Origin: CAYJBH01 sp964369965
Lineage (GTDB): Bacteria > Bacillota > Clostridia > Oscillospirales > Ruminococcaceae
Direction: 5' to 3'
Assembly: GCA_964369965.1 (NCBI GenBank)
Contig: CAYJGF010000013.1
Span: 9,723-73,722 of the forward strand
DNA length: 64,000 nt
Shown: piece by piece, positions 8,349 to 16,875 of the stretch
How the letters are laid out: the number at the start of each line of letters is the position of its first letter
How positions within the stretch are numbered: position 1 is the stretch's first letter
The notes under the pieces: generated by a model
What the model was told of the DNA's origin: nothing
What the model saw: the letters and a program-made list of their open reading frames with translations, nothing else
Databases searched by the model: none
Made by a program: the position numbers and the translations under genes

Positions 8349-10142
8349 TTAGTCGTCTGTTCTTGCGCTCTGGCTCTCATATATGCGGTGATATATCCCT
8401 GTCGAATCGATAAGGCTTCGGTGGGTGCCCCTTTCGGCAATCCTGCCCTTTTCCAGCACTATGATAAGGTCGGCGTTCATCACCGTCGCTATACGATGGC
8501 TGATTATTATGGTCGTGCCCTTTATTTTGGTGTTTATCGCCTCACGTATTTTAGCGTCGGTCTCCATATCCACCGCCGAGAGGGAGTCGTCAAAGATTTT
8601 TATCGGCGTCTCCTGTGCGAGCATTCGCGCGATGGCAACGCGCTGACGTTGACCGCCCGAAATGGTGACCCCTCGCTCCCCTATCATGGTGTCATAACCG
8701 TTCAAAAATCCCATGATTGAGTCGTCGATGACCGCAATATCGGCAAATTTCCGTATCTTTTCGAGGTCGTCACTCCCTGCACCGTCCGAAATATTCTCGC
8801 GAAAGGTCTTGGAGAACAAAAACGGCTCCTGCAACACTATCCCGATACTCTTCCTCAACTTTTCACGCTCGATGTCACGTATGTCAACACCGCCTATCGT
8901 GATACTCCCCCCATCGTCCGGCAGTTCAAAAAGTCGGTCGAGCAGTGCCACCAGCGTCGACTTGCCGGAGCCGGTCGCGCCGAGTATGCCGAGTGTTTTC
9001 CCACCCTCTATCTTAAAGCTGATATCGCTCACGACATGTTTTGTCTCATCATAGCCAAACGAAACATTTTTAAACTCAATGTCGGCGGTCATGTCGGCGT
9101 TTTTCGGATTGTCGGTGCTCACCTCCTCCTCGGCGTCGAGGATGTAGAGCAGTCGACGCGCGCTGACGGTGGATTTGCTAAGCTCCGATAAAATGCGCCC
9201 GAGCTGTCTTATCGGCACAACGAGCATGGAATTATAGTAGACAAATGCGATAAAGTCACCGAGCGTTATAACGTTGTCGACCGCCAAAAAGGTGCCGACC
9301 GTTATGATGGTGACTATCTGCACAAAGCCGATAAGGTCGCCGATACCCCAGTTGAGACCCATCACCACCCCGAGCTTTATCCAGAGTTCAGCGAAAAGGT
9401 TGTTGTATTTTTCAAACTTTTTTATCTCGTGACGCTCCCGACCAAAGGCGCGCACCACGTGCACCGCCGTCAGGCTCTCCTGTGCGACCGAGCTCAAATC
9501 CCCCTCACACTCATCGGCGTGGCGGAATTTACTGCCGATCAGTTTATAAAAGATTAAGGAATATCCGAGGGTGATCGGTATAAATACAAGCGCGATGGTG
9601 GACAAAAGTACATTCATGGGGAACATAAGTGCGAGCGCAATTAAGATTAAAAATATTGTGCGAACCAGTGCTTGCAGATGCTCGTTGACAAACATTTTTA
9701 TCGTCTCAACATCCATGGTGCACCGCTGAATAATGTCGCCGGTCTGGTGGTTGCCGTGCCAGCTATAGGGCAGGCGCCCTATATGCTCAAAAAGCCTGTT
9801 GCGCAGTTGTTCGAGAGTGCCCTCCGACCCCCTCGCGAGGTTGTAGCGCGAGCCAAAGTCGCAAAGAGAGGACAGCATGGATAGTGCAAAGGATACGACC
9901 GCGCAGACGATAAGATTTTGCACAAGAAAGTCCCGTCCGCCGTATTGTTCAATGATATTGACCAGAAAATTAGGTAGAGCAAACGGCTTATCCCCTATCA
10001 CCGAGTCCACAATAATGCGCACCACCTGCGGTGTGAGATAGCTGAATCCGACCGCAAGAATGACGAAAACAAAGGATGCCGCAAAGTTTTTGCGAAATCC
10101 CTTGGTTATAGGAGCAAGGTGTAATATGTTTTTAGTCTTCAT
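8349..10142 (-). CDS. Heterodimeric ABC exporter subunit 1 (membrane domain plus ATPase)
   Basis: A 597-residue half-exporter with an N-terminal six-helix membrane domain and a C-terminal ATPase: Walker A GATGSGKST, a canonical signature SGGQRQR, and the switch His in IIISHR. The Walker B segment is IKIFDDSLSAVD, with Asp in place of the catalytic Glu. That change marks the degenerate half of heterodimeric exporters and matches the altered signature in the next gene, because both changes fall in the same composite ATP site. It is transcribed first, followed 6 bp later by subunit 2 and then glmS. Confidence 0.9.
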   Translation of the reverse strand: MKTKNILHLAPITKGFRKNFAASFVFVILAVGFSYLTPQVVRIIVDSVIGDKPFALPNFLVNIIEQYGGRDFLVQNLIVCAVVSFALSMLSSLCDFGSRYNLARGSEGTLEQLRNRLFEHIGRLPYSWHGNHQTGDIIQRCTMDVETIKMFVNEHLQALVRTIFLILIALALMFPMNVLLSTIALVFIPITLGYSLIFYKLIGSKFRHADECEGDLSSVAQESLTAVHVVRAFGRERHEIKKFEKYNNLFAELWIKLGVVMGLNWGIGDLIGFVQIVTIITVGTFLAVDNVITLGDFIAFVYYNSMLVVPIRQLGRILSELSKSTVSARRLLYILDAEEEVSTDNPKNADMTADIEFKNVSFGYDETKHVVSDISFKIEGGKTLGILGATGSGKSTLVALLDRLFELPDDGGSITIGGVDIRDIEREKLRKSIGIVLQEPFLFSKTFRENISDGAGSDDLEKIRKFADIAVIDDSIMGFLNGYDTMIGERGVTISGGQRQRVAIARMLAQETPIKIFDDSLSAVDMETDAKIREAINTKIKGTTIIISHRIATVMNADLIIVLEKGRIAERGTHRSLIDSTGIYHRIYESQSARTDD

Positions 10143-10204
10143 TTTACCGAATGTTTCCGTTATATGTCATTTTGTCAATAAATCGGGGACGTAGTGTCAA
10201 TAAT

Positions 10205-11257
10205 TTATGTCACGACCTTTATTAGGCAGTTGTTTTTGGTGTCATACCGACTAAAATATTTATCCTCCATCGGTATCCACTCTTGAAAAAACCTTTTTGA
10301 CATATCGGCACCGTTGCGCTTTAATATGCGCCGTTGACGAGTATCGTTGTCCACCTCACAAAAGACGGTGAGGTCATAATCAACCCCCATCTCGGGGTGC
10401 ATGGAGTAGACACCCTCAACAATCGTGAGCTTTTTATGAGTAATATTCTTTCGTTTGCAAAGTGTGTCGTTTGTGCAGTCATAGACATGGTAGCAAAGGT
10501 CTTTTTTATCGTTTAGCCCGACGCCTATCTCCTGCCGAAAGCGTTCATAATGGATGTTGCCACCGGGGGTCGACAACCGATTTTCGGTGCGCATCGCCGG
10601 TGGGAGGAAAAAGTCGTCGGTGTGTATGACATTACATTCATACAGCGATTTTATCAGCTTTGCTAAGGTGGATTTGCCGCTCGCACTGCCACCCTCGATG
10701 GCTATCTTGACATACTCTTTTATGGCGAGCAATCGCTCCAATTCACATAAAACATCAATATATGGTGCAAAGTCAGAGTTTATAACGCGATAGGCAGGGG
10801 CGTAGTTTTCTCTATAAAATTCGCTGTGGCTGACTATAGGATAATTCCCCTCTTTATATTCATTCAAAAATACATCGAGCCTATCCATGTCAAAAGGCAA
10901 ATCCTTTGCCCGTGTCATACGAGAGAGAAGGTCGAGGTCAAGCAAAAAATCCGACATACTCGTCATGCTGTCGCCACTCTCAACAAAAAGTTTCGCGAGG
11001 GCTTTTGCAAAAAAAACATCGGGAGGGTGTTTGAGATAAAACCGTGAAAACCCCCCGAGTGGTTCTATATAATAATGTGAGCGCCCAATCCCCTCACACT
11101 CGCGCAGAATGCCGTCGGCGTAGTCCACCTCTTTTGATAGCATGTGACCCGGACCGAGGTTTTTTTGAAAAAGCAATTTTACGGCATCGCCTATTTCCAT
11201 TAAAGGATAGCGCTTTACATGATCTTTAAGCAGTGCATCGGCACCGATTTTATGCAT
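10205..11257 (-). CDS. P-loop nucleoside/uridine-kinase-like protein with extra N-terminal domain
   Basis: A 350-residue protein. The C-terminal part (from about residue 185) is a uridine-kinase-type P-loop domain: EGGSASGKST Walker A, then HTDDFFLPP, where the Asp pair resembles the base-activating residues of this kinase family. The N-terminal 170 residues form a helical domain I do not recognise. The start overlaps the end of the ECF S-component gene by 8 bp, so kinase and importer are co-translated. This suggests the kinase traps a vitamin- or nucleoside-like compound brought in by that importer. The acceptor is unknown. Confidence 0.72.
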   Translation of the reverse strand: MHKIGADALLKDHVKRYPLMEIGDAVKLLFQKNLGPGHMLSKEVDYADGILRECEGIGRSHYYIEPLGGFSRFYLKHPPDVFFAKALAKLFVESGDSMTSMSDFLLDLDLLSRMTRAKDLPFDMDRLDVFLNEYKEGNYPIVSHSEFYRENYAPAYRVINSDFAPYIDVLCELERLLAIKEYVKIAIEGGSASGKSTLAKLIKSLYECNVIHTDDFFLPPAMRTENRLSTPGGNIHYERFRQEIGVGLNDKKDLCYHVYDCTNDTLCKRKNITHKKLTIVEGVYSMHPEMGVDYDLTVFCEVDNDTRQRRILKRNGADMSKRFFQEWIPMEDKYFSRYDTKNNCLIKVVT

Positions 11258-11858
11258 GTTTTATGACCTTAGCGCGCTCCAGACCCAATATAAGTGTCGG
11301 TATTAATATGAGCTGAAGCAGTATGCCGGGTATAGCACCGAGGAATGCCCCTTGAAAAAAGATGGCTATCGTAAATTCACCGCCGTCAACGCCGAGCAGT
11401 ATAAGGCTCACAAATCCCCAGACAACCCGACCGCCTATCATTGCGACTATAAGGCTTATGTAGGTGGCGATGTATCGGTTGATGTTGACGGAAAATATAC
11501 GGTTAAATAATTTGTTTATTTTAAGCAGAATAAACGATTTCTCGCCAATATAACCGGAAAAAGCGGCATACATAATGCCGATCAACAGCCCATAGGTCGC
11601 GAGCTCAAACGACATCGCGACAGCGGTCGGGAAGAGCTTTGGCATCGTGAATATAAGCGAGCGAAGCACCGGTGCTATCAACCCGACAACGGCGGCATGG
11701 CGATATCCGCACACATAGCCGGCAACAAGAACCGGTATATGCATCGGGAGAAGTGCACTGCCGATGGACGGTATCTGACCGGTCAAAAACGGCAAAAGCA
11801 GTGCGAGTGTGAGAAAAAGTGCCGAGAGTGCTAAGTTTTTTGTAGCTGTACTGTTCAT
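11250..11858 (-). CDS. ECF transporter S component (substrate-binding membrane subunit)
   Basis: A 202-residue, very hydrophobic protein with about six membrane segments. An N-terminal LALSALFLTLALLLPF segment is followed by SALLPMHIPVLVAGYVCG, a pattern typical of energy-coupling-factor S components. These bind a vitamin and share an EcfAAT module, which is not in the window. Substrate specificity cannot be assigned. The kinase gene overlaps its 3' end by 8 bp, which hints at a substrate phosphorylated after uptake. The 41-bp leader to the upstream sdaAA gene is too short for a typical vitamin riboswitch. Confidence 0.8.
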   Translation of the reverse strand: MNSTATKNLALSALFLTLALLLPFLTGQIPSIGSALLPMHIPVLVAGYVCGYRHAAVVGLIAPVLRSLIFTMPKLFPTAVAMSFELATYGLLIGIMYAAFSGYIGEKSFILLKINKLFNRIFSVNINRYIATYISLIVAMIGGRVVWGFVSLILLGVDGGEFTIAIFFQGAFLGAIPGILLQLILIPTLILGLERAKVIKHA

Positions 11859-11899
11859 ATATATCCTTTATTTTTGAGTATTCCCTAATTCAGTATACA

Positions 11900-12802
11900 T
11901 CAATTATCGGGAAAATGCAAACAAAATTTTCGGGAATGATTATCCGCGGTTTCTTTTAGCTGTCTTGCCAACATTTTGCCTGTCGGTGTTATCGCAAGCC
12001 CTCCCTGTGCCGTCTCTTTTAGCGAAATGCTCATGCTGTCACCGACCTGTTTCATCGCGGTGATAACCTCGTCGGGCGGTATCATGCTCTCAACACCGCA
12101 AAGCGCAAGCTCCGCCGCAAACATCGCGTTAACCGCACCGGCGCCGTTGCGCTTTATACATGGGCAGACCACAAGACCAGCGACCGGGTCGCATACAAGC
12201 CCCATCACAAACTTTAAAGCAAATGCCACCGCATTGCCGCACTGTTTCGGTGTGCCGCCGAGCAGTTCTACCACCGCCGACGCCGCCATAGCCCCTGCGG
12301 TGCCAACCTCCACCTGACAACCCCCTGCCGCGCCTGCGATACCGGCGACGCTCGCCACCGACATACCGACACCGGACGAGTTGATAAGCGCGCTCACAAG
12401 GGCGTGGTCGTCGTATCCGTTTATCTCCTGCTGTGCAAAAAGCACCCCCGGCAATATTCCACATGCACCTGCGGTCGGTGCGGCAACTATGCGACCCATC
12501 TTCGCGCTGTTTTGTGCTATAAGCAGTGATAGGGAGGCGGCACGCGCCATAACAGGTGAGAGCATCGTTGCATAATAATCCCCCCCTGCGTAGGTCTTTG
12601 CAGTATCCCCGACCATGCCACAACGCTCGTCGGTTACCACGGGCGCAACTATAGAGCGTTTCATGTCGGCAAGTATTGCGTATGTGCGCTCAATTATAGT
12701 ATTTTTTGAAACACCGAGTTTTTGCGACTCGTCCGATAGCACCGCGCCGGAAAAGGTCACGCCCTGTTCCTGTGCGAGTGCAATATATCTTTCTATCATC
12801 AT
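11900..12802 (-). CDS. sdaAA: L-serine dehydratase, iron-sulfur-dependent, alpha subunit
   Basis: A 300-residue catalytic subunit that deaminates L-serine to pyruvate and ammonia with an oxygen-sensitive 4Fe-4S cluster. Conserved cysteines are seen in TAGACGILPG and CDPVAGLVVCPCIKRN; the second motif holds the cluster ligands. Family length. GGGGAGG precedes a double ATG; the second (12799) has better spacing. It directly follows the beta-subunit gene (21 bp), the usual Firmicutes order. It indicates an anaerobic, amino-acid-fermenting lifestyle. Confidence 0.93.
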   Translation of the reverse strand: MMIERYIALAQEQGVTFSGAVLSDESQKLGVSKNTIIERTYAILADMKRSIVAPVVTDERCGMVGDTAKTYAGGDYYATMLSPVMARAASLSLLIAQNSAKMGRIVAAPTAGACGILPGVLFAQQEINGYDDHALVSALINSSGVGMSVASVAGIAGAAGGCQVEVGTAGAMAASAVVELLGGTPKQCGNAVAFALKFVMGLVCDPVAGLVVCPCIKRNGAGAVNAMFAAELALCGVESMIPPDEVITAMKQVGDSMSISLKETAQGGLAITPTGKMLARQLKETADNHSRKFCLHFPDN

Positions 12803-12823
12803 CTACCTCCCCTTTGACACTAA

Positions 12824-13483
12824 CTACATCGCAAACGGCGCTATCGCAATAACCCGATTGACATACAGTATCTTTTTAAGCTCGTCCAACGATTGCTGTG
12901 GCAGTGCCTCGTCCGACTCTATGACCATTATCGCACTACTCTCGGTGCGAAATAACTTCATAAATGCGATATTAATATCCATTTTAGCAAAGACGGCGCA
13001 GACGTCGGCCATAACACCGCTTTTGTCCTCGTTAAAGATGACGGTGGTGTAATACTCGGTGGTGAATGATACCTCGGCATCGTCTATGCCCGAGACATTT
13101 ATCGCGCCACCACCGAGCGACTGCACACACACCGTTATTTGAGTATTTTCGGAAAAAAGGTTTAAACGGACCGTGTTGGGGTGCAGCACCACCTCGTCAT
13201 AACACAGCTCAATGCTATATTCAAGCCCTGTTTTTTTCGCAAGTTCATGAGAGTTCACAATATTTTCATCGTCGGGGGAAAAGCCGAGAAGACCGCCTAT
13301 AATTGCGCAATCGGTGCCGTGACCGTAATAGGTTTTGGCGAGGGAGCCATAAAGAATAATCTCGGCTCGAGCGACCTTGCGACCTAAAAGCCGTGCCGCA
13401 ACATTCCCTGCGCGCACCGCACCGGCAGTGTGCGAGGACGATGGACCTATCATGACAGGGCCGAGTATTTCAAAGATGTTCAT
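12824..13483 (-). CDS. sdaAB: L-serine dehydratase, iron-sulfur-dependent, beta subunit
   Basis: The beta subunit begins MNIFEILGPVMIGPSSSHTA, the conserved N-terminus of SdaAB, with the SSSHT motif close to the active site. An ACT-like domain covers about residues 145-219 (TTVIFNEDKSGVMADV onward). The ATG at 13483 is preferred over that at 13492 because the Shine-Dalgarno GAAAGG lies at normal distance only for the former. The start overlaps the end of the upstream membrane-protein gene by 14 bp. It pairs with SdaAA to form the active enzyme. Confidence 0.92.
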   Translation of the reverse strand: MNIFEILGPVMIGPSSSHTAGAVRAGNVAARLLGRKVARAEIILYGSLAKTYYGHGTDCAIIGGLLGFSPDDENIVNSHELAKKTGLEYSIELCYDEVVLHPNTVRLNLFSENTQITVCVQSLGGGAINVSGIDDAEVSFTTEYYTTVIFNEDKSGVMADVCAVFAKMDINIAFMKLFRTESSAIMVIESDEALPQQSLDELKKILYVNRVIAIAPFAM

Positions 13484-14879
13484 GAAATTCATTCCCTTTC
13501 AACGAGCGGAGTATTTTGTCGAAAACAGCGGCCGATAAAATAATATAAAGCGGCAGTGAGGAGAATAGGTAGGTGGGGCTTGCCTCCCACAACATTACAA
13601 ACAAAAATATCCCTATTGCCCAGATATTAAAAAAGTCAAGCACGCTACCCTTTTTTCTGTAATTTATCAGCGCACCGGCTAACGCAAGCATGAAGAGCAA
13701 CAATCGGTATGCTATATCATAGGTATGACCAAAATTGAAGATAGGTATACCATAAACCGTGCCTACAAAGACCAGCGACAGTTTGTCTTTGATTAATGTG
13801 AGCAACTCCAAAGCGGTTCGGGAGTTCAACCGACTTGATATCTCGTCGAGATTATACCGAGTTCTGTCGTCGGAATGGTAGATATCCACCGTCGAAACAT
13901 AATCCTCCTCATTATATATGCCGTCCTCACTCAAACCCATCATTATCCAATGAGTGACGGGGATTTCTCGATTGTCACGCTCATTTGTAAATATCCCGAG
14001 CGAGAGATAGCTCAACTCAATGGCGGCAAGGGTCAATAGAAAAGCAAGGGCAAGACACGCGCTTCTTTTTAAAAACACCTTAAAGGTACTATTTAAGAAC
14101 AGCCAGATGATGACAGCAACAATTGAAACGGTAAATATCCCCTCGACCGATTTTGCAAGTGCTATGGCAAAACCCATCAAAGCCGACAATGGCAGGGCGT
14201 ATTTTGTATCTTTATACCGATAAAAAAGTGAGGCGGCAAACAGCACAAATGAGATAAAAAACACCGACAGGCTGTGAGGGTAGAGATAAAGCACCATACC
14301 ATAGTAGGATATGTTAAAAACAGCGGTTAAAAACACCAAAAATGAAACTTTGTAGTTGTTCATAATATTTTTGACGCTGAAAAATAGCAGGACAATGCCA
14401 ATATCGCACATAATAACATTAAATATTCTGCTTGCAAAGACATTCACAGGGCCCTCAAATCCCAGCATCACTAATATCCTGTTGAAAATACCGTAGATTA
14501 AGGTGCTGAAAATTTGGTGAGGATAGTAGATATAATAAAGCTCGCTGTCGTTCAAATGACCGAGATTGACTAAGTTTTGAATGCCGACATAGACCGCATT
14601 ATAGTCCCCTCTCGCCATCAAATCGGGGTAGGACAGTATAAAATTCATCTGTATAGACACAAGTGCCGCCAAAAGAATGAGCGACATTGCAAAGATTGTT
14701 TTGGTGCAAAACAGCCTCTCAAATTTATAAAACAAAAAAATAAATATTGCCAAAATGGCACAAAGACTTAAAAAACAGGCAATAAAAACTAAATTTACCG
14801 ACGGCAAAAGAAGTAATATGCAGATTATAATTGTCGCGATGAATATTACCCTTGAACATTTTGTTAATAGTATTTTCAT
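13470..14879 (-). CDS. Polytopic membrane protein, GT-C-like, function unknown
   Basis: A 469-residue integral membrane protein with about 11 membrane segments. One long extracytoplasmic loop (about residues 295-370) contains TNERDNREIPVTHWIMMG and a charged HSDDRTRY stretch. Many short helices plus one big loop resemble GT-C glycosyltransferases or related envelope enzymes, but I see no diagnostic catalytic motif. It is the first gene of the minus-strand run and overlaps sdaAB. An AT-rich 203-bp gap separates it from the divergent EIIA gene. Function not assigned. Confidence 0.6.
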   Translation of the reverse strand: MKILLTKCSRVIFIATIIICILLLLPSVNLVFIACFLSLCAILAIFIFLFYKFERLFCTKTIFAMSLILLAALVSIQMNFILSYPDLMARGDYNAVYVGIQNLVNLGHLNDSELYYIYYPHQIFSTLIYGIFNRILVMLGFEGPVNVFASRIFNVIMCDIGIVLLFFSVKNIMNNYKVSFLVFLTAVFNISYYGMVLYLYPHSLSVFFISFVLFAASLFYRYKDTKYALPLSALMGFAIALAKSVEGIFTVSIVAVIIWLFLNSTFKVFLKRSACLALAFLLTLAAIELSYLSLGIFTNERDNREIPVTHWIMMGLSEDGIYNEEDYVSTVDIYHSDDRTRYNLDEISSRLNSRTALELLTLIKDKLSLVFVGTVYGIPIFNFGHTYDIAYRLLLFMLALAGALINYRKKGSVLDFFNIWAIGIFLFVMLWEASPTYLFSSLPLYIILSAAVFDKILRSLKGNEFHEHL

Positions 14880-14992
14880 AATAAACCCTCATATCCCATT
14901 CTATTATACACATTTTCAACTAAGTCTACAAGTGTTAAAATATCTCTTGAGTTGTACAAAAAATAAAATATTTTTTAGAAAACCGCTTTTAA

Positions 14993-15022
14993 TTGACAAT
15001 TAAATCTGTTATAATATATATT
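14993..15022 (+). promoter_or_regulatory. Candidate sigma-A promoter for the EIIA gene
   Basis: TTGACA at 14993-14998 and TATATT at 15017-15022 are 18 bp apart, upstream of the GTG start at 15083. The region holds several other TATAAT-like strings, so the exact -10 is uncertain. Confidence 0.4.
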
Positions 15023-15082
15023 GTATCGTCAAAATTAGACAATAATATGATATAATATATAAATGAGAGGGATTTTTTAGTT

Positions 15083-15556
15083 GTGATAATGACATATACC
15101 AGCAAGAAGTTAATGTTATCCGGGGTAAAGGCTGCCACCGATACCGAGGTGATATCACTTCTCGCAGATGCCGCGATAAATATCGGATATGCCGATCAAT
15201 CTTTTAAAGACGCTGTTTTAAAACGTGAAAAAACCGACCCTACTGCCCTTAATATGAATATCCCCATTGCGGTGCCGCATGTTCACACCGGCTGCAAAAA
15301 AAACTTTATTGCCATAGCGACGCTTGAAAATCCTGTGATGTTCGGCAACATGGCGGATCTTAAGAATACCTTGGGTGTTCAGGTGGTGTTTCTCGTCGGT
15401 CTTGAATGTCTCTCGGTGCAAAGCCGCGTTCTTCGAAATCTCTTCGATGCGGTTCAGCTGAGCGACAATCTTAACTGCTACCTTAATGACAGCGACAGTG
15501 ACGGACTGCTAAAAAGTCTCATTCATAGCATGGGGCAAAATTTAACGGTGGAATAA
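15083..15556 (+). CDS. Orphan PTS EIIA-like protein (fructose/mannitol family)
   Basis: A 157-residue single-domain protein. The segment IPIAVPHVHTG carries the His that is phosphorylated in fructose-type EIIA domains, and the rest follows the fold (an ALNMNIPIAVPH approach strand and an LGVQVVFLVG strand). No EIIB, EIIC, HPr or EI gene is nearby, so it may act in regulation or serve a distant permease. The GTG start is chosen because AGAGGGA lies 10 nt upstream. It has its own promoter region, divergent from the minus-strand run. Confidence 0.75.
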   Translation: MIMTYTSKKLMLSGVKAATDTEVISLLADAAINIGYADQSFKDAVLKREKTDPTALNMNIPIAVPHVHTGCKKNFIAIATLENPVMFGNMADLKNTLGVQVVFLVGLECLSVQSRVLRNLFDAVQLSDNLNCYLNDSDSDGLLKSLIHSMGQNLTVE

Positions 15557-15600
15557 ATCCGCCCTTTATACTTTATATTTTGTAATGAAAGGTCGAAAAA

Positions 15601-16860
15601 TTGCATAGAACTGAGCTTTTACCCGGTGTCTTTTTAAACGAGATGCCGGCTGATAAATTTAAAAGGTGTCGTATCTCAATCAACTTTATTATGCCAAGCG
15701 AGCGTGCAACTGCCACAGCTTTTGCGCTTTTACCCTATCTTCTGGAGCGCGGCTATGAGGATTGCCCCGACATGAGTGCAATGTCGATAAAACTGTCCTC
15801 ATTATTCGGCGCCTCACTCTCGGCGGACAGCACGGTGCAAGGTCCCAATCGTGTTATAGGCATTGGTGTGAGCGGTGTCAAACAGGAGTTTATCGACGAT
15901 GATGTCGACCTTTATACGGAATATACAAAACTATTGATAGGTGTCGCTTTTCGCCCCTTTTTTAAAGACGGGCTTTTTGAAGAGGAGGCAATCGAGATAG
16001 AAAAAGGCAAACTTTTTGACCTTTTATCTGTCGAGCAAAATAATAAGCGCAGCTACTGCGTACGTCAGGCACGCCGTCGATTTTTTAACGACTCCCCAAA
16101 CGGCATCGAGTCGGGGGGGTATATCGACGAGGTGAAAAATCTCGACGCGAGTGAGTTGACCAGACTCTACCACCATATGATCAAAACGGCGCAGATAGAG
16201 GTTATTGTACAGGGTGCCGACAAAAAGGCTGTCACGGACGAGCTTGGAAAATATCTCGCCGGGAAAGAGCGGGGTTGCCTCTCATTTCTCCCACCGTTTG
16301 CCGAAAAAATCGGCGAGTTTGAGAGTTTTAGTGAACCTATGCAAACCTCTCAGGGCAAAATTTGCAAAATATACAACATCGGTGAAATATTATCCCCCAC
16401 TGAAGCGATAAAAATGCGCGTCGCGACTGCGGTCTTCGGCTCACTGCCCACCTCCCGACTGTTTGTCAACGTGCGCGAGAAACAAAGCCTTTGTTATTAC
16501 TGTGTCGCGGTATTCGGCACCATAACCTCCACCGTATCGGTGGACAGCGGTGTGGAGCACCAAAACGCCGAACGCACACTGAATGCTATCGACGTCGAGC
16601 TTGCAAAACTGGTCGAAAAAGAGGTCGACGAGAAGGAGTTGAACGATGCAAAACGCCAATATATCAATCAACTCAATGCCGCTGCCGACAGCCTTGCCGC
16701 AACCGAATCATGGTGTTTTGCCGGCATAATCAAAAATGATTTCACCACCATCGAACAGGCGAAAGAGATTGTGAATGCCACCACCTGTGCCGATGTCAAG
16801 CGACTGCTCACCATGCTGAAACCTGCACTCAGCTATACCCTCTGCAACGAAGAAAATTGA
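15601..16860 (+). CDS. yfmF: M16-family peptidase-like protein, inactive partner (YfmF type)
   Basis: A 419-residue M16 (pitrilysin-like) protein without the zinc motif HxxEH, as expected for the non-catalytic partner in YfmF/YfmH or AlbF-type pairs. It retains two tandem M16 halves. The C-terminal half has REKQSLCYYC, the usual substrate-binding Arg-Tyr region. The TTG start has GAAAGG about 8 nt upstream. The catalytic partner follows 15 bp downstream. The pair likely forms a clamp-shaped cytoplasmic peptidase; its substrate here is unknown. Confidence 0.85.
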   Translation: MHRTELLPGVFLNEMPADKFKRCRISINFIMPSERATATAFALLPYLLERGYEDCPDMSAMSIKLSSLFGASLSADSTVQGPNRVIGIGVSGVKQEFIDDDVDLYTEYTKLLIGVAFRPFFKDGLFEEEAIEIEKGKLFDLLSVEQNNKRSYCVRQARRRFFNDSPNGIESGGYIDEVKNLDASELTRLYHHMIKTAQIEVIVQGADKKAVTDELGKYLAGKERGCLSFLPPFAEKIGEFESFSEPMQTSQGKICKIYNIGEILSPTEAIKMRVATAVFGSLPTSRLFVNVREKQSLCYYCVAVFGTITSTVSVDSGVEHQNAERTLNAIDVELAKLVEKEVDEKELNDAKRQYINQLNAAADSLAATESWCFAGIIKNDFTTIEQAKEIVNATTCADVKRLLTMLKPALSYTLCNEEN

Positions 16861-16875
16861 AAGGAAACAAATTTG

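Noticed and set aside
7638..8720. 360-codon open frame on the plus strand (and similar long plus-strand frames at 6831-7631)
   Set aside because: They lie antisense to the ABC exporter genes, encode Cys/His/Arg-rich low-quality sequence, span a real gene boundary and lack ribosome binding sites.
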